The notes under the pieces are model-generated. The model saw nothing but the letters and a program-made list of their open reading frames with translations. It did not search any database and was not told the DNA's origin. Below are positions 37,242 through 50,907 of a DNA stretch of 64,000 nt, one piece after another (position 1 is the stretch's first letter; every line of letters starts with the position of its first letter). The stretch spans positions 1 to 64,000 of the forward strand of contig JAYMSP010000069.1 in assembly GCA_036897095.1 (NCBI GenBank), given 5' to 3'. This DNA is from Plantago elongata (lineage: Eukaryota; Streptophyta; Magnoliopsida; Lamiales; Plantaginaceae). The translations under genes and the position numbers were made by a program.

Positions 37242-39092
37242 ATGTCTACATTACTGTTATGAAGTTTGTATTAAGGGATCTTTCTCTTGATTTTACTAGT
37301 ATGTAATAGGTGAAAAATGTCCATTGCAGTGAAGGTTAAGGTCTGAGTTTATTGGTGTAATCAGATATTATTTTGTCCAAATATAAACATTGTCTCTGTA
37401 GAAATATTGGATGATGTTGATTGTTTGTTGGCTATCATAAATCATTCTGGCTTCCCCTTCTTTATTACACATCTCTACCTGCAACTGCAAATTGCAATTG
37501 ATTGTTCATCTATCTGTGATCTGTCTAACCTATTTCTGAACACACTAGTTATTGATAGGTAGACTCTGAGTTTACAACCTTTGATAATGAAATTGCTAAT
37601 TTAGGTAGTGTTTAGTGGAATTTGATGACTGATTTTGTGGGTTGGATTTGGAAGTTGATGTATGAGAGTGACCCGCCTTAAAAGAAAACATGTGATTGAA
37701 GTTAATGTAGTGCAGAAATATTGTCAATGGGGTAGCATGCATTTAAGTTTTCAAACAAGAAGCATTTGATATTTTAAGCCGTCAAGGTTGGTCACCCAAC
37801 AAATTATCTTATTTCAGGATTTTAATTTCGGCCTTGAATTTTACAAAAGAGACATGTCCCACTTTCACCGTGTCCAAAATTCTTCATGACATAAATTCTC
37901 CACAAATTGAAAACACGTAAACTACAAATTACAAATGTAATATAATATGCTATTTTAGTTATTTGATAGAATGAGATAGTTCCTTCTTCAATAGTGAACG
38001 TATTATAAAGTTTTATCGCAAGACTGGAAATGAGAAACATAGAAACTTACTTGGGATAAAGAGGGTCTCTCTAGCAATATCAACGTTTTTCCACACACTT
38101 AAAATTTGTGTCGTAAATGTAGATTATTATTTTATCTCATAAGAATATGTTTTTAAGTATGTACTTTCCACGTGAGTACTGCGTATCATATTCGATAATG
38201 ATTTTCAAATTGACTCCCGAACCTAATAATGTATGTGTTAGAATGTTTTTTTTTAAACAACGATTGTTATATTATCTGCACTTTATAATATAACAAAAAA
38301 TTATATATCATCACAGTAAATGTACAATTTTAAGTGTGAAAACTTTATTATTTAAAGAATATGATACCATATTTTCACTTTATAATATAATTTCATATCA
38401 TTTTTTACAAACATTTCATTTTCTTCAATTATTTTTTACACTTTTCTTTATAATTGGGCTATGAGGCAAAATTTCCCATAATGTCCACACTATACATGGG
38501 CTATGGCACTTTTTGGTAAGGATTGGGCTAGAGACACAATAATGACTAGTCCATATCCATTCTTCATCTTGTCTAGCCCAAAGACAAGCCTCACTCATCT
38601 CATTCTAACTGTAATTTGGCCACGTCAGAGTTTATGCAAATGGCTGGAAACTCGTCAGCAGTCAAAATTAATGCCTTTTGTCTTTGTCTTTTCCGGCCAA
38701 CGACGCAAAATTTCCGGTGGCCCTCCCATTCATCCTCAATTTCCCATTCCACCCTCACTTACAATCTCACTTAATAAACACGAACGCACAAACTAAGGGC
38801 ATCACGGTATCTTCACTGTCGACATCTCCAATTCTGACGTGTCTAACTCTCAGCCTTTTCCCGCTTGTAAAGGAAAAGGAAAAATAGAAATTAATCAGCA
38901 AACAGAAAAAGTGAGCTGATGAAGAAGAACCAGTAGCTCAGAGATATTATCCATTCCAATTCTCCACTGTACTGTGTTAATACAGAGTACGGTTATAGTT
39001 ATAGTAACACCTATTTTCGATTTAGTTAACACCTGTAGAGATGAGATTTGGATCGGATTAGAGTGGTTGGAGACTGAATTTGTCCGGATAAT
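37242..39092. other. 3' region of GPAT and upstream region of the PHT4 gene
   Basis: No additional gene seen. The first few hundred bases are the GPAT 3' UTR. From about 38,890 the sequence reads as the leader of the transporter gene. The part between is AT-rich and without coding signal. Confidence 0.5.
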
Positions 39093-42000
39093 ATGGCAAT
39101 CGGAGCTATCGTTTCTCACCGGAACTTCGGCTCTTTCGTTGGCTCTGGTAATTCTCACTTTTCCTAATTGCATTGCTGTTACAATTTTCAAGTACCTAAT
39201 TTCGTGTTTTTCAGCTTAGTTTTACACATTGTGATGTATTGTACTGTTACTTACTTTGTTGGTGGAAATATTCGATTCCGGTTATTCAAGTGTGAATCAG
39301 CTTCGGTGTTTTTTTCCAAATGTTTCTTGTGTAATTCATGCACAAAACACATTCTCTCGGATTCGATTAAAAATCCAACAGTAGTATGCATTTCGATAAG
39401 TGTTAAACTGTTCATAAGATAATATCTCAATCCAGGGGCGGAGCCAGAAAACAAAACGTGTGACTAATTAAAAATTATAAAAATATCATTGAAAATTTAT
39501 ACTGCTTATCCCGAAAAATACTATATACCATCGTCATAATTCTAACTTTTTACAAATTAAAAGTTTAAATATACTCTAATAAGGTGAAATTTAAGTAGTA
39601 TACATAATAAAAGTGAAAATTTAAATAAAATTATTAACGAAAAACATCATATATACAATCAAAAGTGCAAGATCGGGTGTGGCTAGAGACACACCCAGCC
39701 CTAAGCATCCTCACCCCCCTGTCTCAATCCGACGTGATGTGATGTATTACAAAAACAATGCTGCATTTCTAATTTAATACGCATAGTTTTCGGTGTGGTT
39801 GTGGCTCAGAGAGGATTTTTGATTGATTAGATGCATTATGTTGTTTCTCAATAATAGGAGGTCTATATCGTGGAGAAGAAGGGGCAGTTCGTCATAGAGG
39901 AGAGGGCTTGAGTGCTGTGGTGGTTGCGCAGGATGTGAACAGAAAAATGCTCTGCCGGAAGCTATGTCTTTCGCGGAGAAGTGTTTCGTGCAGTTATGGG
40001 TATCAGACGTCTGTTCATGCTAAAGAGAGACTGAACGCAGGAGTTTTTAGATTAGATTCGCCCTTTCTTGTGAAAGTGGAGCCGCCTAAATTAGTGGCCC
40101 AACAATTGGGTGCGAGCTTTAAGTTTATCAATACAAGAAGACGAATTAGAGAAGTGTGTCAATGCTGTCTTTCGTCAGCTCGTGCTGATGGAAATTGGGT
40201 TCCGCCAAGGAAGTTAGATGATCTTGTTTTTTTTGATGGGAAAAAGACTCCATCAAGAAGCTCGAAGCTGTTGAGAACCCGAGCAGACTTTAAATCTGGA
40301 GAGCAAGAGGCAAGTGAAGGTGTTTTACATGGTGGAGTTGACGAAAACAAATTGGGGTGGAAAGAGTTTCCTAAGCGATGGGTGATGGTGCTTCTCTGTT
40401 TTGCTGCATTTCTTTTGTGCAACATGGACCGTGTAAGATTTTGTTTATTGACCTTTGTGTGGTTTTACATATTTAGATTTTAGAATTAGTAATTCATGCT
40501 TTAGGTGGTGTTTATTTATACTGTCCACAATTAATAAAGTTTTTTTTAGCCGGCATGTGTTCTGTATCAGCTTTTTCAGTTACAATCTATCTGTTTGTGC
40601 TAACTATTTAGATTTTGTTTTTCCTTTCAGGTGAACATGAGCATTGCAATACTTCCAATGTCTAAGGAGTTCAACTGGAATAGTGCCACAGTTGGTCTTA
40701 TTCAGTCTTCTTTCTTCTGGGGTTACCTGCTCACACAGGTTTTAGTTTTCCACATTTTTGATAAATTTATAGCCCAAATCTTTTATTGTATCTCAATTAG
40801 CACAGGCTTATGTACAAGCCTCTTGTACATACATTTCATGCTAGTGTTGTAAAACTAAAACTACCCTGACTTAGAAAAGGGTGTATATTATGGTTTAGAT
40901 AACTGAGAAGTTCAATAGAAACGATATGCAGGTAATATAATCTGGATATCACCCAACTGCCTTATATATTATTCATCTGACCCCTAAAAACTTAATTGTC
41001 CAACAATACTAACTGAAACAGTAATAGACAGCCACAGTCCACTGTCCACAACAGGTTTAAGGTATTACTTAATTATGAGTAGGATGATGCTATACAAAAC
41101 CTTTCATTATGCTTGCTTAGTCACTTTATGCTTCCTAGCAGGAGTGACATTACAATCGTGACAATTTTGTTTCATTTCTAAGTTATTCATATGATATTCT
41201 GTAGATTGTCGGAGGCATATGGGCGGATAAAGTTGGTGGAAAACTCGTGCTTGGTTTTGGAGTAGTATGGTGGTCTATTGCAACAATGTTGACACCTATT
41301 GCTGCCAAACTTGGACTCCCTTTCTTACTCGTCATGCGTGCTTTTATGGGCATTGGCGAGGTCAGTTTTTAGTACACTTCTGCATAAATTTGTTATGAAT
41401 TGTCCGCATCTAATCCAAATGTTTTGAATAGCATAATGGACTTATACGTGACACACTTGTTTCAGTTGTCATGTCAAAGTTAAAGTTTCAGCTAAGCAGT
41501 GTATGCAATATCAGTGTATGCACTTTCATGAGTTTGCTTCTTGCCTAATATTCTAATGGGGTTTATTTTGTAAAAAACTAGGGTGTAGCAATGCCTGCCA
41601 TGAACAATTTGCTATCGAAGTGGATTCCTGTTTCTGAAAGAAGTAGATCTCTTGCACTGGTTTATAGTGGCATGTATCTTGGATCAGTTACTGGATTGGC
41701 TTTCTCTCCTATATTAATCCAGAAGTTTGGGTGGCCATCTGTTTTCTATTCTTTTGGATCCCTTGGAAGTCTATGGTTTGCGCTTTGGTGGAGTAAAGTA
41801 AGACGTCCTTCTTGCTTTAATTTTTATTTCCTAATGAAGAACATGCATGTTTTCCCAGACTAGTAGTTTATGCATCCCACAATCCTCCTTTACCCACTGG
41901 TAAGTTGCTGTTCCGCAGACCTGTTAGTCAGAGATTCAATTTCGGAAACACTCTGCAAGAAAGATGGGTAAGGCAAACATTTGCCCACACAACCCATACC

Positions 42001-43874
42001 TCTTCTCATCTGGGAGGGCTCACTTTATGGAGTTTGCAATTTTTTAACATCCTATTCCCTCTTAAACCTCTGCTGTATACCTTTAATTGCTAAGTGAAAT
42101 AGTCCATACAATATTTTTTTTGTTACTTCGTTTTGTTTTATCACAGTATTATAACTATTAGGCCTAAGTCCGATTTCTGGTATGAGATTGCAAACAAAAT
42201 TCTTTTCTTCTGTCATGATCTGGCTGCTTTTCTTGTTTCCTTTTAAGGTTTAGGGTGTTTGGTGTTAACAATGTGATTTAATAGATTCTTTATAAACTCC
42301 AGTTTATGATTCACAACACTCACCTGTGTTCTAGGCACATAGCTCACCACAAGATGACCCAAATCTCAATTTGGAGGAGAAGAAACTGATCCTTGGAGGC
42401 AATGTCTCGAAAGAACCAGTCACTGAAATTCCCTGGGGAAAAATATTATCTAAGGGCCCTGTCTGGGCTCTCATCATCTCCCATTTTTGTCATAATTGGG
42501 GAACATTCATTCTTTTGACTTGGATGCCCACTTATTACAACCAGGTATGCATACTATTAATATTATGAAGCCAATCAAATTTCTGCTCAATCATGTCCAT
42601 TTTCTTAAATGCTTTATGAAGAAGACAGTGGCAGGGAAATTTTCAGTTTCAACAGCATTTATTTCCTTATTAATAAAGCTAGCTTATCAATTGCTAATAC
42701 TCTTCTCCACGTTGTGATTGCTGGCACAGGTTTTGAAGTTCAACTTGACTGAATCCGGATTATTATGTGTGCTGCCATGGCTTACTATGGCCGTGTTTGC
42801 TAATATAGGTGGTTGGATTGCAGATACTCTTGTGAGCAAAGGTTTTTCCATTACATCCGTTCGTAAGGTGAGCCTTTTGTACTATTTTTGTTCAGCTGCA
42901 TCAGAAAGTTAATATTTATAATACGCCAATGCATATGAAGTATGAACACCTTTGCAGTCCATGACTAATATGTCCATCAGTGTACCACTAAAAGTCGTGT
43001 GTTATCATCAATGTTCTATTTCTTGTAGTATTTTATGCTGGGATTGAACTGCCAAGTGTACATCTTTGTCTTCACAGATAATGCAGTCAATCGGGTTTCT
43101 AGGTCCTGCTTTCTTCCTAACACAGCTTAGCAATGTGAAGACACCTGCTATGGCAGTGTTATGCATGGCATGCAGTCAGGTTAATAACTGATATTTTCTC
43201 ACTTCAAATTGAACCAGGTTAATTTTTTTTCTTAGTGTAGTTGGTTCTGATTTTAAGAAATATAAATTGCATATGATTCCACTGCAGGGTTCTGATGCAT
43301 TCTCGCAGTCTGGCCTATACTCCAACCACCAAGATATTGGGCCACGTTATTCCGTGAGTATTACTTTCAGTCTGATACACTATTCTCTGAATTTGGATCA
43401 CATATTATTACTGTTTTTATTGCAGGGTGTACTGCTGGGGCTGTCTAACACTGCCGGAGTACTAGCTGGAGTCTTTGGAACTGCTGCAACTGGATACATA
43501 CTCCAAAAGGGTAAATCATTTCATAGAACTTTATCTTTCACCAAGTAGTATTCTTTAGCATTGCCATTTTGGTCCTTGGGTAGTTTGTGAGTTTCTGAGT
43601 TTTATTTTCTTTCTTTAGCAGTCTGATAAGTACTTTTCCTGCCAAAAAACATAAGAACACAACCAACTATAGCAAACAGCCATGCAGATGCTTCTTGAAA
43701 GCTCGTATGGAATTTCCTTGGTAAATCTATTTCCGTTTTGACTGTAATCTAATGCTGATTCTTAATAATACTGCAGGTTCCTGGGATGATGTGTTCAAGG
43801 TGGCTGTTGTTCTGTACATCATAGGAACACTAGTCTGGAACTTCTTTTCCACCGGAGAGAAAATTCTGGACTAG
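39093..43874 (+). CDS. PHT4;4: Plastid anion transporter, PHT4;4/ANTR2 type (MFS)
   Basis: Exons: 39,093-39,147; 39,858-40,432; 40,631-40,738; 41,205-41,360; 41,582-41,797; 42,335-42,544; 42,730-42,867; 43,078-43,179; 43,288-43,353; 43,426-43,510; 43,777-43,874. All joins keep frame and give 602 residues. The start MAIGAIVSHRNFGS resembles Arabidopsis ANTR2 (MAIGAM...). About 150 Ser/Arg-rich residues form a plastid transit peptide and linker, then about twelve membrane segments begin at RWVMVLLCFAAFLLCNMDR. MFS/SLC17 signatures include GLIQSSFFWGYLLTQ, GGIWADKVGGK and FSQSGLYSNHQDIGPRYSG. The closest known protein, PHT4;4, sits in the chloroplast envelope and carries ascorbate (Cl-dependent) as well as phosphate. 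Substrate here is inferred from clade only. Confidence 0.94.
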
Positions 43875-45169
43875 GTCACTGAGAATTAATTGGAAAATTG
43901 CTAGATAATTTAAGATGTACCATAAAAGAAGGAAGTTGAGAAGAATCTGAGGCTTTAGAGTATTGGAAGAAGGAGCTGAATTGAATTAAACACCGTAGCA
44001 GCTCTACCCTTTCAGTCGAGAGTTCAACATGATCTCGAGTCCCTTAGGATGCTAGCTCGAGATGGTTCAAGGAGTAGGCCTCAGATTACATAAACTTCTC
44101 CGATGATTAGTAATTCAAAGTTGAAACATTTATGGGGATCATCAGATTATACACCCCAACGTAATTTTGATTATCTTACTTACATTCAAGGAACAATTGT
44201 TGTTAAAATAGATGAGTACAAAGAATTGTTGTTAAGCTCCAATTGATGCCCCGTTTGTAAAATACAGGTAAATCTAGTTTATTTATATGTTTTGGGTTAC
44301 GTTACAATCTGGGCCGGGTCGGCTCCACCGGGTGGCCACTGGTACTTTTGTCATGCACATTCACGTTAATTTTTATACAGTTTAGGGTGATGTTTCTCAC
44401 TAGTTATACGATTTTGGCATTGTAAAAACATCTTTCGCACGTAATAAGACACTTATCTTGTGAAGAGGGAGCTAGTTTGACACTTGCTAACAAGACATCG
44501 AATGATGCAATATTGTCGTGAGTCGAAAGACCATTGAATATTCAAAAATAGTAAGAATTCTTTGAAATAAATATTAATTATTAAACTACTTAACTTACTC
44601 TATTATCACTTTAAAAGTAACTTGTGATTAAATTCAAAGACCATTGATCGTTTAAAATTAAAATACTCTTAAAAATAGTTTTACAATAGTAAATTCTAGA
44701 TTACTAGTAATATATTTCTAGTTTATCGATAATCTAAAAGAAACCAAATATATTTTCCTTTTATAAAATTTCCCACTGATGTTTCTAAATATAATAACTC
44801 TCGTTTATATTCTTTCTATTCGAAAGATAGCTTCAAATCTGATCAACATTATCAAAGTATTTCTACTTTCCATATTTTTGACCAAATAATCCGCAAGTAT
44901 TTAATGTGCAGAATCCATGTGTCATATTCATTACTTAAACTTCCCGTCTGGCTTCTACCACTTAGAGAAACATAAACTTGCCATATTTACGAATTTAAGA
45001 CCTTACCAATTTAACAAAAATCCTTCTGATTATTTATGGGATTTCCTATTCCTAACACACCAGGGCATCTCTTCTCTCTATATACTTCTCATATAACACA
45101 AACAACTTACATTCAAAATCATATAATCTTCTTTCTCGTTCTGTTTCTTTGAGAGAGTCTGAACAAAAC
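43875..45169. other. 3' region of PHT4;4 and upstream region of the F-box-like gene
   Basis: No further gene. The transporter 3' UTR is at the left. AT-rich sequence follows, and a TATATA box at 45,079-45,084 lies about 90 bp before the next start codon. Confidence 0.5.
45079..45084 (+). promoter_or_regulatory. Putative TATA box of the F-box-like gene
   Basis: TATATA within a CT-rich context, 86 bp before the ATG at 45,170. Position and context fit; not proven. Confidence 0.4.
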
Positions 45170-47274
45170 ATGCACAGAGATAGAGCAATTCCAAGCATGA
45201 AGAGATCAGCAATCTCAGGAACAGACACGGAAGAAAGACCTTCCAAGAAAACTAAGTGCATGGAACCATCTTTTGTAGATCTCATGAAAGAACTCCAAAC
45301 AGAAATATTTGCTCGTGTTGCTGCTGATTCTTGCACCGATATTGCCAATTGCAAGCTCAGGTACCGATTTGTTATGTAATATAGATAGTTCTGTCATATT
45401 CGTTTTGGAATATATACTTGTATCATATATGTTTAGATTACCTAATCTTGAATTCTTGATCTTGAAACTTCATACCAGTATTAAAAAATCGACAAATTAT
45501 TGATTTTCAAGATTATATACTGACATGTTTTATATTATGCAGCTGCAAACTATTCAAAGGAATTGCGGAGGATGAACATGTGTACCGCTTCACATCCTTG
45601 GACAAAATCCCGATAATACTATGGTCTACTATAGGAAACCTATTGGAATTCATGGAAAAGTGCAGAAACTATATGAATCCGGAGATCATGTACAGGCAGG
45701 CAGTGGTAAGTAGTGTCACTTAATCAAGAAATTATATATACATAATAAAATAGTAAAATAAAAGTCCACACCATATTGTGTTTTCATGTGTTATAGATTC
45801 TGAGATATAATAACTACAATGTATTAACTTTTAAATTTTTTTTTTAGGAAATTTTATTTTCCACCAAAACCTTTTCCGACCTTTTGAATTTATCTCATTT
45901 CTCTTTTTTTCACAATCACACCAATAATTTTCAAAAAAAATTGACCTTACACAAAGGTTGAATGGTTGAATGGTCGTTAACTTATTTTTAAATCACACCA
46001 AAACATTTTGAAAAACTTTTCTTCGCCACCAAAACTTTTTTATATAGTTATAATTCATTTATTTTGAAAGTTTTAAAATTTTATTCCTACAAAAAGAACA
46101 TAAGAAGTGTTCTGAAAAACAGGAATTGCAATCTGATTCACAAATTAACCAACGACGACATTTTACTTTACAAACCAAACGCACTTTCTTAACTTGTTTG
46201 ATAAATATAAAAATAAATTTCTTTTATGATAGATATAACAATGACATATTACAATAGTATTTTGTGAATGTGAAATTTTATATTACAAGGATAAAAAATG
46301 ATAAAATTTATATGTTAATTGGAATACATAATATTTTCTTCTATCCAAAAAATAATTTTTCGAACTCTCTTTACATTTATCAGTTACTTCAATAAAATTA
46401 TAAAAATGAAGGCACAAAATATGTACACAAATATATACGTAGCTTTGTGTCAGTTTTTAGAACCAAACACATGAATATACGCCATTAAACTTGGGCGCAT
46501 ATGCAGTTTTCTTTAAAACTCTACACTGAACCAACAATTTATATGAAGAATTTGATTAAAAACATGGCAAAAACGATGCATATTCCTCCCACCACTATTC
46601 TAGAAACCCCAAAAAATTTTGATTATTTAAATCAATTAAGAAAGGTTCTAGTGTGATTTAAAAAACTAAAAAAGATTTTGGTAGCGGGTGCAAATTTCTG
46701 AAAAGGTTTTGATGTGATTTAAAATATAAATTTAACGAACATAAATTTTTGGTGTAACGTCAATAATTATGAAAAGTTAATGGTGTCGATTGCGAAAAAA
46801 AAGAATATGGGGTAAACTCAAAAAGTCGAAAAAGTTTTTGGTGCAAAATAAAATTTTCTCTTTTTTTATCTGTAGGTTGATATCTTCGGCAAGAAAAGTC
46901 TCAAATCTGCATCTGAACTCTTGCCAAGAGCTGTGAATCAGGGTCATGATGGGGCTTTGTATCTAACAAGCATTGTACTTATACTGAGTGGTGACAAAGA
47001 AAAGAAAAAGAAAGGGATGGATTTGTTATCCATCTTGGGAAAGCAAAAAGTTAGAGAGTGCAGAATGAAGTTAAAGAAGTACTTGGAGCAGATTTGGGTC
47101 AAAATCGAAAAATCAACTCTCTCAGAATGCTGCAGTGTCACGGAAGGAAACCACAAGAATAAAATGCTTTGGGGAAGGAAGGATTATGAAGATAACATCC
47201 AATGCGGAGCTTGTTTGGCTGATTTTGAGATGGAGTGTCTATTTAGTGAGATTGTGTATGGTGATGTAATATGA
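45170..47274 (+). CDS. F-box-like protein, At2g35280 type
   Basis: Exons 45,170-45,360, 45,543-45,705 and 46,876-47,274 give 250 residues. After a basic, Ser/Thr-rich start, residues about 28-75 form an F-box-like motif (FVDLMKELQTEIFARVAADS, then NCKLSCKLFKGIAEDEHVYRF) of the kind found in plant proteins annotated as putative F-box protein At2g35280. The middle part (ASELLPRAVNQGHDGALYLTSIVLILSGD) resembles the helical repeat of that family. A Cys-rich tail (ECCSVTEG, NIQCGACLADFEMECLFSE) follows. If a true F-box, it would link a target to an SCF ubiquitin ligase; targets are unknown. A second in-frame ATG at codon 10 is an alternative start. Intron 2 is expanded by a 1-kb inverted-repeat element. 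Confidence 0.82.
45848..46858. mobile_element. Non-autonomous element with long terminal inverted repeats (MULE-like?)
   Basis: The left 200 bases, from GAAATTTTATTTTCCACC, come back inverted at the right end (GAAAATTTTATTTTGCACC on the other strand), with many matching words: CCACCAAAACCTTTTCCGAC against GCACCAAAAACTTTTTCGAC, and TTTTTTTCACAATC against TTTTTTTCGCAATC. Total length is about 1.0 kb with no coding capacity. Long inverted repeats suggest a Mutator-like origin. The target duplication is hidden in T-runs (TTTTTTTAG and TTTTTTTAT). It fills most of intron 2 of the F-box-like gene. Confidence 0.7.
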
Positions 47275-47701
47275 GATGAAACTATTTAAATTTATGATGC
47301 ACTCCAAGTCTACGACATTATTATAAGCATTAAATGATTGAAATGAGCATTATTGATTCCTTTATATTTATAGTAATTTTAATTTTTTTTTACTTGGGTT
47401 TGAAACACTCTCTTTTAATGTGTTTATATGCACATAAACTTACATCAGACTACTTGAAAAGATATCTGGAAAATAAAAGAATACTGGCAGCAGTTGCTAA
47501 GTGTTTAACACACATTTGTAAAGATAAAATTAAAATTTGTAATTGATGATTAGAATACATTTTCAGCAAAGTAGAATTGTTACTGCATTAATTAACAAGC
47601 TAGGCCAGTTTAAACACAACAGCAAACTCAATATGTGTAAGACAACACATAAGCACGTATAGAACAAGGAATTTGAGCTAACCAGGCAATTGCTTGATTC
47701 A
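47275..47701. other. 3' region between convergent genes
   Basis: Contains the 3' UTRs of the F-box-like gene and of the minus-strand ORC5 gene. No separate gene seen. Confidence 0.55.
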
Positions 47702-49795
47702 TTATTGTTTATACAAGTATCTTGACAGGGGAAACTGTAGACTCCTTGCTATCTGTCAATAATCAATCAAAACACGATAAGCCCACATTTATAAAATTGG
47801 TAAAGCTCGTTTGATTGAACATGAACGTGGCCAGGAAGAAGCATTACCTGTAGAGCCATATCTTCAGACACTGTAGATCGGTATCTATTCGAGCCTTCAA
47901 GAGGACAGCTCCCTCCTTTGGTAATAAAATTAGCATTGCATAGACTGGACAATTGCAAGAGAACGTCTGACATTAGTCCAGCTTCACAGCCATCATCACT
48001 TTGTATTTTTTCCCCATCAGGTGTAAACTCGTCAATGGATGTGATGCACTGAAATATGGCCAGCAACCTTTCTAGCGGAAATGTTCCTGGTCCTTTCATG
48101 AGTATATCCTGTTCTTTGATTTCCTTCTGCGCCATGGCTTTCTCAGAGATTCTGAGGTGGCACATAATAAACAAATGAATTAGTCTCTAGTGTCATTCTA
48201 CACATGAGCTTGTGTTGTTCACTGGTTCAGTGTATGCAAGCACTTGGAAACAACAGAGAGGATTTCAACAACAATCAATGACCAACGTGCATTATCTGCT
48301 ATGTGCAAAGTGTAAGCTCTTACTAATCAGATGTCATTTTATAAAGATGATAACTTCCAAAATATGCAGCATGCTCAATGTTGTGGAAGCAAAAACTAGT
48401 GCTAACTCACAATACAGAAATGCCAATACATGAGTGGCCGAATTACTTACTTTCTTCTTCTTTTGCCACCTCCTTGTCCTCCTGTTGAATCAAAGAGTGA
48501 TGCATCCAGTGTTGCCGGATTTTTTGAAGCAATAAAAGCAGAAATCAGGAGATATTTTGCAGAAGTAGACATATGGAAGTCAATATCATCAGAAGTGCCA
48601 TTAGCACCCAGGTTCTTCGCAATACTTTTCCTCTTGGTTGCTTCTTTGTGTGCTGAAGATTTGAGGCAAGTTTGAGAAGGAAGGGTAAATGTCTCCATCA
48701 GGGAAACAGAGATATAAGGTTGAAAAGGGGTGAATAATTTCCTCTTCATGTCATTAGTTGGAATAATTCCAGGGTCATCCAGAGGCTCACAATACTTCGT
48801 AAACAAACGTGAGAAGGCAGTAGAGAGCTCATCGATCCTTCTTGTAACTCTACAGAAAGGCCTCAAGACTATACTGTTCAACGATAAACAAATATAGTCA
48901 GAATATACTGTTCCAAGAAGCAACAGTGTAAAATAAACTAATAAAAAAAACCCAAAACTTACTCAAGAAACCAAGAATATAACTTGGGATTTGATCTGTC
49001 CCTCATGAATATTTGCTGCAAATCATCTTCTGTGTAATCAGGAAAATACACAGGAAGAGGTTCAGCATAGCCTGTGTCGGATGGAAATGTATCCAGGGAG
49101 GTCTTACTTACAAGAATCACACCCACCTCAGGCATTTTCAGAATGTGATACAAATTGAACAAAAATGGTAATATAGTAGAACTCTTATCCCAGTCTCTAA
49201 CAAACTCTATATTGTCAAATACCAAGTAAACCATATTGCCGTTAACCTGAGAAGACGCTTTTTTAGAACTAGATTTCCCAGAATTCCCCTTGAGATTGCC
49301 TATAAACGTACCCAATGCATCACGCAAAAGATTAACGAAATCAGAGGGCCTTTCACATTTCTTGGCACTCAAATAACCATTACTCTCGTTCTTCCTATGA
49401 AGCAGCAGTTGATTCAATATGGACTCAAACAGTATTCTAGGACTGTAACATGTGACACAGCTACAATAAATAAACGGGCGTTTCAAATGCTTGAATGTAT
49501 TTAGTATAACACTCGTCTTGCCCGTAGAAGCACCTCCATAGACGAATAATGGAATAATGGGGGAATTCACAGGGCCCAAAAGACCGACCAATTGTAGAAT
49601 TTGCTCATGCCTTCCAGGGAAGGATTTAATTAACTCGTCTAAACTTATCGATTCATCAGCGAACACCAAGTCCTCTATCGACAAAGATGAGACATGCTCA
49701 GTAGGACTTTTCACGGTAGATTTTGAATTTGGAGTTATAGCAGCGGATAATCTTGTGGTTCTTCTGCTACTCTGAGGACTAACTTCTGTACCCAT
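47702..49795 (-). CDS. ORC5: Origin recognition complex subunit 5
   Basis: Coding exons in transcript order: 48,963-49,795; 48,451-48,873; 47,848-48,151; 47,702-47,752; total 536 residues, close to Arabidopsis ORC5. The AAA+ domain begins with SFPGRHEQILQL; Walker A is GGASTGKT (Lys93), Walker B VYLVFDNIE (near 200), followed by sensor-like VGVILVSKTS. The C-terminal ORC5 region includes PFQPYISVSLMETFTLPSQT, STSAKYLLISAFIASKNPATLD, GTFPLERLLAIFQCITS and the end ARSLQFPLSRYLYKQ. ORC5 is part of the six-subunit complex that marks replication origins and loads MCM helicases. I chose the ATG at 49,795 because the upstream in-frame ATG lies before a probable leader splice acceptor. An untranslated first exon ends near 50,153. 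Confidence 0.95.
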
Positions 49796-50153
49796 TCTGT
49801 TAAAACCTACAAAAACCACAGAATTCAGGAATTTCTAGATTGAATGAGAACAGTTAACCCTTTTATTCTTACAGCAACAATTACTGCCTAGAGCCTTTTG
49901 GTCATAATGTACACAAGATTGGAATGGAAGAAAAACATGGAGGAATCTAAATGTAATGCCTGGACCTGAACACTACTACTGAAACCTGTTAGACTAGGAC
50001 GAAACCATGACCGGTTATCGGTCCGTCTGTAATAAAAGCTTGAATCACTACGGTCTACACAAATCAATACTACAAAATAAAGAAAAGCTGAATCAAATGA
50101 AAAGGGAGAGCCAACCAACTCAGTTGAAAACAATGTGAGGCGGAGCATATTAC

Positions 50154-50400
50154 CTATTCCGCAGAACAAGAGCAGCGGAAGAAGAAGACGGGACGGAGCA
50201 GCAACGAGGAATCAGACCACGAAGCAGAAGGAATTATCGACCCTGAGATTGAGAGAATGTGGAAACAATACTGTAACAATACGATTGCTTTCACCTTCAA
50301 GAGTCGAATTGGAACAAAAAGGGGATTAGGGCTTCTATTTTCCCGCCAAATCTTTCTCGACACGATTGCGATTAATCGATTATGTGCAATGAAGTCGCGA
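50154..50400 (-). other. ORC5: Probable 5' UTR exon of ORC5
   Basis: On the minus strand CGGAATAG|GTAATATG at about 50,153 is a good donor. The purine/pyrimidine-mixed, non-AT-rich sequence to its right ends near 50,400 where a T-run starts. The exact transcription start is unknown. Confidence 0.45.
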
Positions 50401-50847
50401 ACTAGTTGTTCCTGATTCGGTTGGTACTGATTTGAGTTCCAAACGTGAGAGTTTTTTTTTTTTTCTAAAAACTTTTCACTGTATAAAAAATTAAACATTT
50501 TACATTTTATGTTTAATTTTAATTTATAGTAAAAATTAAAAATATTTCATTAAAAATTAAAGTTAAAATTTTAATTCGGAACGGATGAGGTATTAAAAAT
50601 TAACTTTTTAGTGAGGTGAATTATAGGGTGGTAACAAATGAAATGTGTATATTTTAGTTAATATTCATTTGAATATCACTATCACTAACACTTGATTATG
50701 TAACTTACAACCATGTATTAACTTAAATCATGTATTATTTTTATTGTTCAATGTCAAATATATTTGAATGTAATTTTCTTTTTATAGTGTTGTTTAACAG
50801 TTTAAGTTAGGTGAACTAGCCTTGCAATTATTTATGTGACTAATTTC

Positions 50848-50879
50848 GATAGGCCAGCTAATAGGCTAGCTGGCCTATC
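50848..50879. repeat. Perfect 13-bp inverted repeat
   Basis: GATAGGCCAGCTA, six-base loop ATAGGC, TAGCTGGCCTATC. Stem is perfect over 13 bp. No U-run follows, and it is far from any coding end; function unknown. Confidence 0.9.
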
Positions 50880-50907
50880 ATTTGGTTAATTGAACACCCA
50901 GGTACAT

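Noticed and set aside
41797-42334. Additional exon in the PHT4;4 intron (frame at 41,905-42,093)
   Set aside because: Joining exon 5 directly to 42,335 keeps frame and matches the family; the extra frame matches nothing.
47767-48447. Extra coding between ORC5 exons
   Set aside because: The open frame extends past the splice borders, but the known ORC5 blocks fix the exon as 47,848-48,151; the rest is intron.
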